From: Epiperipatus broadwayi | Lineage: Eukaryota > Onychophora > Udeonychophora > Euonychophora > Peripatidae | DNA length: 64,000 nt | NCBI GenBank assembly: GCA_028023455.1 | Contig: JAQFVV010000207.1 | Location: 1 to 64,000, forward strand | Reading direction: 5' to 3' | Shown: in pieces, positions 1 to 11,409 of the stretch | Position numbering within the stretch: the first letter of the stretch is position 1 | How the letters are laid out: each line of letters starts with the position of its first letter | Made by a program: the position numbers and the translations under genes | Notes under the pieces: model-generated | The model's database searches: none | Seen by the model: only the letters and a program-made list of their open reading frames with translations | Told to the model about the DNA's origin: nothing

Positions 1-166
1 AATTTGGTGTAATCTGTTTATATGCGTATATATGTTAAATTATATCGTCCATCCCTCTAATTTTTAAAGATTGTAAACAAATTGGTGACAATTTTAGCCA
101 CAAAATAAAAAGTAGCCTTCTCTCTACAAAGAAAGAGAAATCAAACAATTATCTCATAACTATTCT

Positions 167-169
<3 letters not shown>

Positions 170-244
<75 letters not shown>
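170..244. repeat. (TA)n microsatellite
   Basis: Uninterrupted TA dinucleotide repeat of about 75 bp. The flanking 1-540 is AT-rich and I see no gene in it. Confidence 0.97.
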
Positions 245-249
<5 letters not shown>

Positions 250-540
250 ACATCAGATCCAATTTTTGCATTTTCAGAAGATAAAATGTTCTCTTTGAAT
301 GAATAAAGTGTTCAAATTTACATCACCATATTTGTAAATATTAAGTGTTCACATAGATTTGAATTTTTGTTTTATTATTGTAATTAATTCAATATGCTAG
401 AATCTTTAAGGCTCGAGAGATGTAATTTGATTAATTTAATTTCTACTCTAATTTTTAATGAATATTGTATTTATACTTAATTTTGTTGCCATAATTATTA
501 TCTACATACTTGTATGGATATATATATATATATAATTGAA

Positions 541-1303
541 ATAATATTTTTAACAGTTTACAAACAATTACAAACAATCTTTAAATCCGCAGAAGTACTT
601 TCGGTTACTTTCTAACCTGCCTCAACTGCCATTAAATTCAAAAACTAAAAAATTATTATAATTTAAAAGAAATGAAGATTAATAATAAAAAATGGATATC
701 TATTCCATTTATTTCAAATCTACAAGTAAATTTTTTTAAGGATTTATATAAGAATGTATTTAATGTTTCATTCTACATTGCAAACAATATTAATAAATTA
801 GTCAATAATTCTAAGGATGTCACACCTGTCAAGCAAAAAAGTAATGTCATATATCAAATTTTTTGTGATTGTATGCTATCATATATAGCTGAATCTAGGT
901 GGAGCATTGAGAAAAGATTGAAGGAACATGAATTGTTATATAAGCGTGTAAAAAATAAAAAATAATGGTGATTTAATATCTTCTTCAGTTTTCTTTGATC
1001 ATGAAAAAACATGTAAATATAAATTTAAATTTAATTTTGAAAATGTGAAAATTCTTCATGAAGAGAGAAACCATAGTAAAAGAAAAATTAAAGAGGCAAT
1101 TTTTGTAAACAGGAATAAAATGCATTTAATAAATCGACAAGCTTCTAACATTAAAATACGAGATTCGTGGAATTTGAATTGATGACATTTGCTTCCGCTT
1201 TTAATTTTTGAATTTAATGGCTGTTGAGGCAGGTTAGAAAGTAACCGACTGCGGATTTAAAGATTGTTTGTAATTGTTTTGTAAACAGTTAAAAATATTA
1301 TTT
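541..1303 (+). mobile_element. Penelope-like element fragment with inverted terminal arms
   Basis: Bases 541-640 reappear as reverse complement at 1201-1303. The arms are nearly identical, except that 8 bases present on the left (AAGTACTT, within 592-602) are missing on the right. Between them lies the C-terminal GIY-YIG part of a PLE protein. Sequence related to the right half (1087-1303) recurs in the opposite orientation, twice in tandem, at 58996-59511, so this is a dispersed family. PLEs are known to carry terminal repeats in direct or inverted order, so the arms are read here as inverted pseudo-LTRs. No RT region is present; the element is a 5'-truncated remnant. Confidence 0.75.
672..1182 (+). 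pseudogene. Penelope-like GIY-YIG endonuclease C-terminal fragment
   Basis: The first frame (672-965, 97 codons) starts with a segment typical of the linker before the PLE endonuclease (FISNL...F..NVSFY..N.). It then reads SNVIYQIFCDCMLSYIAES, which aligns with the GIY-YIG pattern (VVY.I.C..C...YIG.T), with YIG degraded to YIA. One frame change near 960 restores a second stretch to a TGA at 1180-1182, with FDHEKTCKYKF, KILHEERNHSKRKIKEAIF and a final DSW, the usual PLE C-terminal landmarks. In intact PLEs this domain nicks target DNA for target-primed reverse transcription. The frameshift, the lost glycine of YIG and the absent RT make this a dead fragment. Confidence 0.72.
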
Positions 1304-1943
1304 GAATAATAATTACAATATTGTTTTTAATTAACGGATATTTTATTTATTTTACATATATATATATATTGTAACCGGACCCCATACAACCCCTTTATTA
1401 CATCGGTCGTAACAATTTTCTGATGAGCATGCTGCAGGAAGGAACAATCAATTGGTATTCTCAGATGCAGATGTTAACGCCCCCTACAACAATATTTCCT
1501 GCTCATCAGAGGATGTGGCAACATAGAGGTTAGAAGCATCTAGTTATTTATATGTTTGACTTGGTAAACAGCGCCACTAGAGCTCAACTTCACCACAACC
1601 TTACTTACAAGGGTCTAATTATGCCTGACATAGCTCAGTAGCATGATATTCCTATGAATCAGTTCAATGAATGATGAGTGATGCAAAAAGAATAAACAAA
1701 TGAATAAATAAACAAATAAATAAACAAAACTGAACAACCGGAGAACTAAAAGTAGTTTTAGGTAACAATTATTTTATTTAACAATTTATAACGTCTAATT
1801 CAAAGTTCCACTCAAGAAATGATGCCTACAAACAGTTTAACTTTGCAATAGTTCATTTTCAAGTCCATTAATGTGGTTTAAATTATTTCCACCAAAATCA
1901 ATGTCCATATGAGTATTAAACATTTCGCAATCTCATATCAATA

Positions 1944-2549
1944 CGCAGAGAAGCATTTAGAAATCATATAATATTTTATTACTTTCAGTAATCTGGTTTG
2001 GATTATTTCCACAAATTCAATATCCATCTGAGCATTAAAACATTTTGCAAGTCTCATGTTAATACGCAGAGAAGCATTTAGAAATCATATAATATTTTAT
2101 TACTTTCAGTAATCTGGTTTGGATTATTTCCACCAATTCAATATCCATCTGAGCATTAAAACATTTTGCAAGTCTCATGTCAATAAGCAGAGAAGCATTT
2201 AAAATTCATATAATATTTTATTACTTTCAGTAATCTGGTTTGGATTATTTCCACAAATTCAATATCCATCTGAGCATTAAAACATTTTGCAAGTCTCATG
2301 TTAATACGCAGAGAAGCATTTAGAAATCATATAATATTTTATTACTTTCAGTAATCTGGTTTGGATTATTTCCACAAATTCAATATCCATCTGAGCATTA
2401 AAACATTTTGCAAGTCTCATGTTAATATGCAGAGAAGCATTTAGAAATCATATAATATTTTATTACTTTCAGTAATCTGGTTTGGATTATTTCCACCAAT
2501 TCAATATCCATCTGAGCATTAAAACATTTTGCAAGTCTCATGTTAATAC
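1944..2549 (-). repeat. tandem array, five units of ~121 bp, in 3' LTR
   Basis: Units begin at the motif GCAGAGAAGCATTTA near 1945, 2066, 2187, 2308 and 2429. Each holds a copy of TTACTTTCAGTAATCTGG and ATCCATCTGAGCATTAAAA. Units differ by single bases. The partner LTR has two units (13363-13605). Confidence 0.92.
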
Positions 2550-3076
2550 ACAGAGAAGCATTTAGAGTTCATATAAGTTTCATATTTATACACAGAGAAG
2601 CATTTAAAGTTCATATAAGTTTCATATTTATACACAAAGAAGCATTTAAAGTTCATATAAGTTTCATATTTATACACAGAGGAGCATTTAAAGTTCATAT
2701 AAGTTTCATATTTATACATAGAGTAGCATTTAAAGTTCATATAAGTTTCATATTTATACACAGAGAAGCATTTAAAGTTCATATAAGTTTCATATTTATA
2801 CACAAAGAAGCATTTAAAGTTCATATAAGTTTCATATTTATACACAGAGGAGCATTTAAAGTTCATATAAGTTTCATATTTATACATAGAGTAGCATTTA
2901 AAGTTCATAAGTTTCATATTTATACATAGAGTAGCATTTAAAGTTCATATAAGTTTCATATTTATACACAGAGAAGCATTTAAAGTTCATATAAATTTCA
3001 TATTTATACACAAAGAAGCATTTAAAGTTCATATAAGTTTCATATTTATACACAGAGAAGCATTTAATGTTCATAT
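2550..3076 (-). repeat. tandem array, about 12.5 units of 42 bp, in 3' LTR
   Basis: The unit carries AGAAGCATTTAAAGTTCA followed by TATAAGTTTCATATTTATAC. It begins with the same AGAAGCATTTA motif as the 121-bp unit, so the 42-bp array probably arose from an edge of the larger repeat. Unit length is a multiple of three, so long open frames appear on both strands; they are not genes. A 3-bp deletion near 2908 breaks the array phase. The partner LTR has about 7.5 units (13606-13919). Confidence 0.92.
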
Positions 3077-3626
3077 AAAAATTAAGCATTTGTAATTTTA
3101 TATTCAAATATTTTATAAATAGTTACCTTCCATTTATTCAAGAAAAGAGAAAAAAAAAATCATTTCATTTCAATAGCATTATCCGTAAAATCATGACGTG
3201 GAATGGAAAATTGAAGCTTTTTTTAATTTACCCCTTTATCATCACCATTTCTTTCAATAACGCTTTCTTTTCCATATTTTTTTTAGTGTTAGTAAAAGTT
3301 ATATTTTAGGATGACAAAAGTCAGAATTGAATAATACCCCTTTTAAAACAAACAAAAAAAAAATTCAATTTAATCTGTTGCTCTCTGAATTTTCTTCTCA
3401 TTTCTTCTGAGTCTAATTTGCATACTGACTCGTTTGCTAAAGGGAGGAAGGATCTTTTGAAAATATACACATCATTTCAGTGTTAGAAGTTATAAATCAA
3501 ACTTTTTCTAATTTTTCTGAAAATAATATCAGATAGACTTTTTCATACATTCGCTGTTTTTTAAGATGTGAGGAGAAAATAGTTTTTTAAAATATATATC
3601 CATGTGAAACAAGCATGCTTGTTTCA

Positions 3627-3638
3627 TTACCCCCCACC
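3627..3638 (-). promoter_or_regulatory. polypurine tract (plus-strand DNA primer site)
   Basis: On the minus strand this reads GGTGGGGGGTAA and directly precedes the LTR start TGAAACA. In LTR elements the polypurine tract resists RNase H and primes second-strand synthesis next to the 3' LTR; position and composition both fit. Confidence 0.75.
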
Positions 3639-4227
3639 AAATTTTGGGATGAAATCGCCTGGAAGTACGATTTCATTCCATATATACTATACACATCATT
3701 TCTCATTATTGCTTCTCTCTGGTTTTCGATGTGCTGATGAAATGGGTAATATGAGCCAGAGAACTGAATACATGAACTGTAGCCCCCAATGCCAGAATGA
3801 GCAGACAGCCAAGCACAAACCACCTGTACACACCGCACCATGACGTCATGAGAAAATACCTCATTTTTAAGCACTACCTCTCTTGTACCTAGAAGGATCA
3901 TCCAACAAAGAGTAGGAGCCAGAAAAAAATATATATATAATTTGGCACTCAGCCAATCCTGCTCAACTTCTGTGAGTCTTAAGGGTTAATCCATTTGGTC
4001 TATTCATGAGACCAAGGCCTATACATGGGGCCTATAAATATGTACTGCTGGACTACTTTTGGCGGACAACACCCAGGTCTGGATAGTGCCGAGCATATAC
4101 TTCGGAGCATCATAATACAACGCATCCAAGCAGCTCTGCTCAATCATCCACCCATCCCAACATGTTAAGTCCATGCATCACTACACCACACTCACAAACC
4201 CCCTCCATCAGCTATCTCTATAAAGGG
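3639..4227 (-). other. 3' untranslated region of the Ty3 element
   Basis: Roughly 590 bp between the integrase stop and the polypurine tract. A 104-codon minus-strand frame (3587-3901) runs from here into the LTR; it has no transmembrane stretch, cysteine pattern or family motif that I recognise, so I see no envelope gene. The region 3950-4200 is less AT-rich but otherwise unremarkable. Confidence 0.5.
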
Positions 4228-7200
4228 TCATAACAGCCTTGCGTTGAATGTTCCTTTTTCTTTTCCTTCCTCCGTTACTGCAAATGCATTATTCCCATAT
4301 TTCTTCACTATTGTATATGGGCCTTCATAAATAACCTGAAACTTCTTATATATGTTTCGTTCAGGATAACTTACTGGATATCCTCGAACCATTACTCGAT
4401 CTCCCACTTGAAATGAATGAGATGAGCTCATGTATTTCTTCTTCCGTATCTCACGATTCTTTCTTAATTGTTGAAGAGCTTTTTCTTGATCCTTCTTCTT
4501 ATCAATAATATCTGGTACTATTGGAATTTTTGTACGATAAAGCATGGGTATAGATTTCCCATAATGAAGTTGCACAGGTGCAAAACCTGTCGACAGATTC
4601 AGCATCCAGTTTATATAGTTGACTACTCTTTGGACCTGGTCCACCCATCCCTGGTGATTCACATTCAAGTACATCCTGAATAACCGACCCAGCTCCCACA
4701 TCACATGCTGACATGGGTTGGATTGAGGGTTGCGAATAGATGTCAGTATATGCTTTATACTCTCCTTGCTGATCCATTTCTTCCACTCAGTAGAGACGAA
4801 TGGGGTGCCATGATCAGAGATGATTGTCTGTGGTTTTCCCACTTTGCTAAAATGTTGGTTTTGTAACACTTTTATAGTGTTTCGGGCATTAGCCCGAGGT
4901 ATGGGGTATGCAACTACTCATTTGGAGAATATGTCATACCCAACCATCAAATACCTCATCCGACGAAATGGGGGCAAGGGCCCATAGTAATCCACTGCTA
5001 GAATTTCATTAGGTTCTTTTGCAAGAATTGGGTTCAAGGACCCTGAGTATGATTTATTCAGCGGCTTGGTTCTTTGGCAAATTTCACATCCCTTTATCAA
5101 TGATACTACCTCTTTGTATTGCTTTGGCCAATAGAACCAATTTCGTAACACATGGTAAGTCTTTTCTGCTCCATAATGTCCATATAATCTATGGGTGTAT
5201 ATAATAAGTGGATGGCGCATTTTTATAGGCACCACAATTCGCCATTGATCAGTAGAGGTATTGACGCAATATTGCAAAACCTTTTTTTTTACTGCATATC
5301 GTTTCCATTGTTCTACCACCGGGTTAGCTTCCTGGTTCAGGCTCCTTTTCTGCTTTTCAATTTTTTTTAACACTTGCTTACAATATGCATCCTCTTTCTG
5401 ATGAACTTCTAGCTGGTGTAGACTGGTTTCAACATCTTCTGCACTGCTTAGACATGAAGCCGCAATGCACACATTATCTGCACACAAATGTTGTTGTTCC
5501 AACTTAATAGGGTTCCGGCTCAATGCATCTGCAACTACATTGTCTGACCCTTTACAATATTGGACTGTATAATTGAATTCCTGAAGCAACAAGCTCCACC
5601 TCACCAAACTGCTATTGGTTAAGTAACTGTGGTTCAGGAACTCTAAACTTTTGTGGTCCGAAATAACGATCACTTGTGACCCAAGGAGAAATTGGCGAAA
5701 CTTCTGAAATGCCCATATAACTGCCAGAGCCTCCTTCTCTGTCACAGTATAATTCAGCTCTGGACCTTTCAATAATCGGCTAATAAAATATAAAACTCTC
5801 GGCTGATTATCTTCATGAACTTGGAACAGGGTAGCTCCCAGGCCATAACCGCTGCTATCCATTTGAAGATAAAATGACTGACTAAAGTCTGGGTAAGTTA
5901 ACATTACTTGCTCCAGAAACTTCTTCTTAATTGATCCAAAGTTCTCTTCTTGTTCACTGCTCCATTTCCACGGTGCATCTTTCCGTATTAACTGAAGTAA
6001 GGGTTCCATATCAAGGGCGAAATCCTTATAAAATTTATTATAAAAGTTACAAAGCCCAAGGAAGGATCTAATTTGCTTTTTTGTTTTGGGCCTTGGAAAC
6101 TCTTGAATAGCCTGTATCTTTTCGTACTGGGGTTTAATGCCCTGTTTTTTGATGATGTGGCCCAAAAATTTTACCTCCTCCGCTACCAAGGTACTCTTCT
6201 TTATGTTAATTTTTATTCCCTTTTCTTTACACTCTTTAAAAAAAAGTCGTAAATGTTGGATATGTTCTTCCAAATTCTTCGATGCAATGACCACATCATC
6301 AACATACATTGTTACAACTTGCTTAATCTCATCCAACAACACTCTATCTAGACACTTCATTAGGCCAGAACCACTGTTTTTCAACCCGAAGGGCATCCTG
6401 TTAAATTGATACGAATATCCATTGTACCGGAATGCTGTATATCTTCTGTCTTCAGGATGCAGCTTAATTTGCCAGTAGCTGGCTGTAAGGTCAAGGGTGG
6501 TAAAGATATTTTTCCCTCGAAATTTTATTAATAACTCATAAATCGGAGGTGGTATATTATGATCTGGCACTGTTATTCTATTCAGTTGACATGCATCCAA
6601 GCATAAACGGGCAGTACCATCTTTTTTTTTCACGACTACCAGTGGATTGTTGAAAGGGGATGAACACTTAGAAATGATTCCCCATTCTAGCATTTCTGTC
6701 AGTTGCTTCCTCACTTCTGGTTTATACTGATGGGGTATAGGATATGACCGGGACTGGTATGGTTGCTCATCTGTCACTTTTATTCGATGTTCATACCCAT
6801 AAATAATCCCTGGTACTTCTGAGAAAATAACTTGATATTCTCTCAGGAGCCTTTCTATCTGCTGCTGTTTTTATTTGATCAGTGAAGATTCTTGAATCTT
6901 TGATTCAATCATTTGCCATGGTGGATCTTTCTGAACACAACCCATTCCCATTGAATGATGTGCTTCTTGCAGTATAAAGGGTATGACCTCATCTCCACAC
7001 ATGACTTGACACTTCTGAAAGTCCAACATGCAATGAATTCGGTGCATTATATCTGCTCCCACCAAAGCTTCATGTATTAGACCCTTCATTATTACAAAGG
7101 CATGATTAAGATGGGTTTTTCCTATCTACATTTAAATCCATATCTGTTTGGATTCCACCCGAGCTTTCCTATTATTGGCCAATGTAACTTGAGTTGCCTT

Positions 7201-7460
7201 GAGTGGTAGGGTTCGAATGTCAGGATTTAACAATTTCATTTGGCTATACAACTCTTCAGAGATCACAGACACCTGACTCCCTGAATCCAACAGAGTTTCA
7301 ACAATAATACCCTCCAGCATTATTTTAATTTTAGGGCATTGCTGCATATTATATTGAGGGACATTCTCTTCCCAATCACAAATCATATTAGCCATTGAGC
7401 ATTTGCTATTACTTATCTCTTGATTCCTCAGCTTAATATTAGGACCCCTGGGTGAGGAAT
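4228..7460 (-). pseudogene. pol: Ty3/gypsy pro-pol: protease, RT, RNase H, integrase
   Basis: Essentially one frame with lesions. Protease lies at 7395-7132 (LLDSGSQVSVIS, the retropepsin DSG motif), then stops or indels near 7120-7134 and a TAA at 6871-6873. The 619-codon block (6777-4918) holds RT (FTTLDLTASYWQI, FNRMPFGLKN, catalytic YVDD), RNase H (QMDSSGYGLG, TEKEALAV, ISDHKSLEF, ADALSR) and the integrase zinc finger (HRLYGH...CEICQ). It ends at a TGA (4918-4920) in the same frame as 4869-4228, which carries ISDHGTPF, the rest of the integrase core and a GPY-type C-terminus (YEGPYTI). The stop is probably a CGA-to-TGA transition. Where the third catalytic acidic residue is expected (NPCQHVMWEL) the codon is CAG (Gln), so integrase would be dead even without the stop. 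The upstream part overlaps gag in another frame. Confidence 0.9.
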
Positions 7461-7463
7461 CAT

Positions 7464-8573
7464 TTATCGAGGTCCTTTCCTGTTTAACCCTTCATAATTT
7501 AGTCTTTTGGGATCCGTTTCTTGTCCCATCTTTGGATGTTTGTTGGGCCAGACACCATCGTGGTGGCTTCCCACTTGTTCTTTTCTCTGTGATTCAGTAG
7601 TTGTACCCACACTTCTTTGCAGGTTATCATCACTGTTTGATCTTCTTATAACCCGGGTTTGGTAAGGGCTCTGCATGTTGCCTGTCGAATATCGTCTTTG
7701 CCTTTTCCATGGTGGAGTCTGATTTCTTTGGTGCTGATACCATGGTGGTGGGTTGTAGTTGCTATATTGCTGAGGAGGCGTTTTCCTTTTATATCTGATG
7801 GCTCCTATGTTAGGCCCATCATCTCTTTTATAGGGAGGTTTATTTTGTGGTTGCTTTGCTCCTCCTTCTTTGTTCGCTGAGGTACCACAGCTATCATAGG
7901 CTGTTAATAGTTCAGCAACCTGCTCAATGGATCGACGATCAGTCCCAATTAGCATTCTTTCTATGTAATTTGGAAAGCTGTGCCGTATTAATCTAATGAT
8001 CTGGAGTTCAGATAGAGGGTCAGACGTCAAGGTTCTCAACCTGGCCACCTGTCTTCTAAAGAAGGGTGTATAAGGCTCTCTCCTGGGACACCTTATATTT
8101 AATCCCCTTCTGACACTCATTGCTCCAGTAACAGTTCATTAGCGCTCCTTTAAATTCGTCAAAACTTGTAGGTTGTGCAAACAGTGAATCCCACCATGCC
8201 TGTGCTGTACCTTGGAGATGACTACATGTGATTGCCATCTTTGCCTCTTCTGTCAATACATTAATAGTAAAATATCTCTCCAAACTTTTTATATATTCTA
8301 TCGGTGCTTCATTGCAGCTCCCAGAGAAAGTTCTAATTTTTAAGAATTGGTTTACAATTCCAGACATCTGGTTGGTTGGAGGGACTTCATGACTAACTTG
8401 GCAATTTTCTTTTTGACTTTCTTTTGGGAATGTTTCTGCCTCCTTCTAGGCAATATATTGCTATTTTTTATTTCTATCTCTTTCATCTGGGTGGCCAATA
8501 TATCCACCTTCTCCTGCATGGATTCTTGAATTTTTATTATCTTTGTATCCATGGTCTCACATATTTGGGTCAT
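7464..8573 (-). pseudogene. gag: Ty3/gypsy gag remnant (coiled coil, capsid, basic tail)
   Basis: Three consecutive frames make one gag. 8573-8352 gives an N-terminal coiled-coil-like segment (MTQICETMDTKIIKIQESM). 8367-8056 gives the first half of a retrotransposon gag domain (IRTFSGSCNEAPIEYIKSLERYF, HLQGTAQAWWDSLF, SFDEFKGALMNCYW). 8120-7464 gives its second half (RRQVARLRTL, PLSELQIIRLIRHSFPNYIERML) and a basic, Arg/Pro/Gln-rich tail (PPWKRQRR). Frameshifts lie near 8360 and 8065. No CCHC zinc knuckle is seen; the basic tail may do nucleic-acid binding instead. Gag would build the virus-like particle in which reverse transcription happens. The end overlaps the start of the protease frame, which sits in a different frame as is usual for gag-pro junctions. 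Confidence 0.75.
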
Positions 8574-8611
8574 TTTAACTTCTTGCTCTATTAATGAGCC
8601 TTTAACTTCAT

Positions 8612-8984
8612 TCAGGAAATTTTTAATATTTGATCATTTACCTGCTTAATTATTTGCTCAAACTTTTCATTCTCAATTATAACTGCAACCTGGTTTGGGA
8701 GACTGAGGATCATGATCAGTTCTCCTATAGTCCTCTTTTGTATTATGAGGTGACATAGTTCTGGATCGTCTTTTTGTTGAAAATTTATCATGTTTAACAT
8801 TACTGTGGTGTCTTGCTTCTTCACTTCTGTATTTTCTTTGGAGATCCTTGTTACTGTTTGATCTTCTAATTATACGTGTCTGATATGGACCATGAACACC
8901 ATCTGTGGATTTTCTCCTGTTCCTCTTCCATGGTGGTACTTCATTTTTACATAAAAGTTTCTTTTTAAATGGTTCTTTTGCCAT
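8612..8984 (-). pseudogene. duplicated gag-tail fragment joined to gag coiled coil
   Basis: The frame at 8984-8673 contains VPPWKRNRRKSTDG, GPYQTRIIRRSNSNKDLQR, a clear relative of PPWKRQRR...SPYQTRVIRRSNSDDNLQR in the gag tail at about 7735-7610. A gag C-terminal piece therefore lies upstream of a gag N-terminus. Overlapping it in another frame (to 8612) is NEKFEQIIKQVNDQIL, which resembles NEKFNQLIKEI in the 11580-12461 ORF and looks like the true coiled-coil start of the gag below. This is a recombination scar between related elements, not a working gene. Confidence 0.6.
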
Positions 8985-9049
8985 AGTAATTATTTTTTTG
9001 GTATTTGTAAAGGTTTCTTGTTGCTTAATTTTTTTCTCACTGATAAATC

Positions 9050-10915
9050 CCGAGTTTTCAGATTCCTTTTAACTGTCTATATTGTACCAATCGGAATGAA
9101 AGTGCAGATTGAATCTAACCGCAAAAACAATATCTGCACTACAAGGGCGCCATCTAGGCATTTGAGCCTAGAAAAATTTATAAAGTAGGCAGATACACGC
9201 TGTTAAGATTCCACTTTATTTAAATATTCCGATCGTTAGCCCAAGTCACTAGCTCAGTGGAGACGCAGAGAAAAAAATCTATATCTTAATTTATATCTTA
9301 AATATCAAAGAGTAAAAGCCACTGCCAGAAATTAACATATAAAAATATTTATTTACGCACATATAAAATAATATTTAAATTTTGAGGAATAAGTTTAACA
9401 TTTTAGATTTTTATATTAACTGTTAATTTTACATTTAACTAAGTTTCAATGAGTTTAATTATTATTTAGATAGTCAAGTATGAATAGACTACATAGATCT
9501 GCATTTGAAAAGAAAATATTTTTCCCTGATTTAACCTTAGGCAACAAATTTCGCAACCAAATTGGCGCCAATCCATCTGATACATTCATGTATTCAATGT
9601 AGCATGATAAGACAACACAAAATACTATATTGTCAGGAATGTACATCTAAACAATAAGTAGAAATAGAGAAGACCTTGACTCTCCACCAACAGGAATGTG
9701 ACATCTGTTGGCAAGTTGAACAATAAACGAAAAACTCCATAGGAATGGACTGCGGTCTTCTGCCGACTTACAAACCCATCCATAGGCAAACAGAGGGTGT
9801 GTGGCATATATCTATAATCCTGCCCATAGCGGACCTCATACTACATCTACTAATTACACAAATATATCCAATCCATTGAACCAATTCAACTACGAAATGA
9901 ATAACCTAAGATTACCCTCCCTTAATACAACTTTACAAAACTATATAGCCATTCATGCCCGACTTAATTTTAACATTTAAATACGTTCGCACAGATTTGT
10001 TTAAAAATGTTGGGTATAGATTGATTACATAGATTCCACAATCAAAAACATTTCAAAATAAACATAAACGATCAAAATACAAAATTATTGATACCGACAA
10101 TTGCAGAGGGAAACTTATAAGTAACCCAATAGTATTCACCATAAGATACTTGCGTTGTCACCAATAACTTAAAAGACATCCGAATAAATACATTTTAGAT
10201 ACTCACCATAAGGTATCATTATTTATCGAATGTCTATATATTTTGATCAAATATGAAAACCAAAATATAATTAACCGCAAACGAATCCATGCAAGCGTCT
10301 ATAAACAACTTAAATTTCATACATTTAAATAATCTTTACAATAAGGAAAAAAAAATGGAAATGATGTTAATCAATCGGAAAACATATAAAATTAAACATT
10401 ATTAATTTGATTTAAACTTACAAAAGTCAGATAAGAGTCCGTTTTAACATTTCAGTTGGCTTGTTTATCAATTTGTAAAACTTGACGAAAGTTCTTAATT
10501 GATTTTAACAATTGTTCATTTCATATAGCTTATGGTAGAAGAGTCCCAGCCTCTGCTTTCAATTCCCGTGACGCCTCCGTTGGAAGGTAATGTTCTGGAG
10601 ATGGCAATAGCTGGTTCAAGGTATCACAGTCTTTTCATTTTTTTTTTATAGAGAGTGTGGTATGTGCGTCATACCACATCTCTCAAACACACAACACTGG
10701 AACTGTCAGAAAAAACTGTATTTCCCTTTTTATATTATCCACAAGGATTCAATGAACAAAACGTCACTAATCTATCACTTTCATTAGGGTCCAAGACAAG
10801 GCTTAGTGCTTCCATTGGTCAAGCTAAAATCTCTTTCTTCTCTTATCTAACATTTCATCTGATTTTTTTAATTACACAGCTTTTAGATAATTAATAAACA
10901 ATCATTTCCATTTAC
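9050..10915 (-). mobile_element. repeat family R1, ~1.9 kb, inserted in the Ty3 element
   Basis: Reverse complement of this stretch aligns in order, at moderate identity, with 54890-56400. Shared landmarks, in this copy's orientation, include GGAAATGATTGTTTATTAAT, GACCAATGGAAGCACTAAGC, GGCTATATAG, TGCCTATGGATGGGTTTGTA, CTGGCAGTGGCTTTTACTC, CTCCACTGAGCTAGTGAC and AGATGGCGCCCTTGTAG. It lacks a convincing coding frame (short frames at 9455-9807 and 10655-10894 have no family motif). Near the 3' end it has a polyadenylation-signal-like AATAAA followed by a less AT-rich stretch, so a solo LTR of a separate retroelement is one explanation; I cannot define exact ends or a target duplication. Confidence 0.65.
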
Positions 10916-11206
10916 AGATTACAGGAATTAATTAATACCTGTTTTTACTTTAACTTACGTTATTTTTTTATTAAAATATTTTTATATTTCAATCTGGTAT
11001 TTTTTTATTAAAAAAAATACGTTGAGATACTTTTTTTTTTTGTTTATGAAAAAATATTTTTAAAGTTTAGCATCTGTGCGAATGTATATACATATAACAA
11101 ACATTTTTAATTTTAGCGTTAAGTTTTTTACTCTTATTTGCGAACTTTTAAGTTTTTATTTTAAATTAATGTAACGACATATTTATGTATCGTTACAATA
11201 TATTAA
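10916..11206. other. AT-rich spacer beside R1
   Basis: No gene seen. The motif TCTGTGCGAATGTATA near 11070 is an inverted partner of TACGTTCGCACAGATT near 9980, so the R1 5' portion lies between short inverted sequences. Confidence 0.4.
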
Positions 11207-11409
11207 AATGAACATAATCAAAAACTTAATTCTCATATAACTAAGGAACTGTCCAATATAGAAGAAAATGTTTCAGAAAAATTGTCTGATATATGCTATG
11301 AAATAGTAACAGAGATAGAGAAAGAAACCATAAATTGGAAAGAAAAGTGTGTTAGTCCTCAGCCATATATAAAAATTATAAACAAAAGCTTAATAAACTC
11401 AAATCAAAA
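11207..11409 (+). pseudogene. short charged open frame cut off by an LTR fragment
   Basis: After a TAA at 11204-11206 the plus strand stays open for about 67 codons up to the LTR fragment at 11410, giving a hydrophilic, probably helical segment (KELSNIEENVSEKLSD, IVTEIEKETINWKEKC). There is no start codon in frame. It may be part of an older element's ORF into which the LTR sequence was inserted, or chance. I do not recognise a family. Confidence 0.25.

Larger units (their letters stand above)
1370..3626 (-). repeat. 3' LTR of the Ty3/gypsy element (long, repeat-expanded copy)
   Basis: It matches 12789-14477 along its length and starts and ends at the same bases (TGTAAC on the left, TTGTTTCA on the right, plus strand). 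It is 2257 bp against 1689 bp for the partner. The difference is almost wholly explained by three extra 121-bp units and five extra 42-bp units. Outside the arrays, differences are scattered substitutions and short indels. A polypurine tract abuts the right edge, which fixes it as the downstream LTR of a minus-strand element. The edge at 3605-3626 is a perfect 22-bp palindrome. Confidence 0.88.

Noticed and set aside
1420-1515. CTGATGAGCATGC in the LTR as a hammerhead
   Set aside because: No GAAA at the right spacing and the partner TGCTCATCAG simply makes a hairpin with the core.
1944-3076. CRISPR-like array
   Set aside because: Units are contiguous tandem repeats without unique spacers, in eukaryotic LTR sequence.
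2540-3107. Long open frames on both strands encoding HREAFKVHISFIFI-type repeats
   Set aside because: They follow from a 42-bp tandem unit without stops; both strands are open at once and the array lies in an LTR.
3587-3901. Possible envelope gene after pol
   Set aside because: Short, no signal peptide, no transmembrane segment, and it runs into the LTR.
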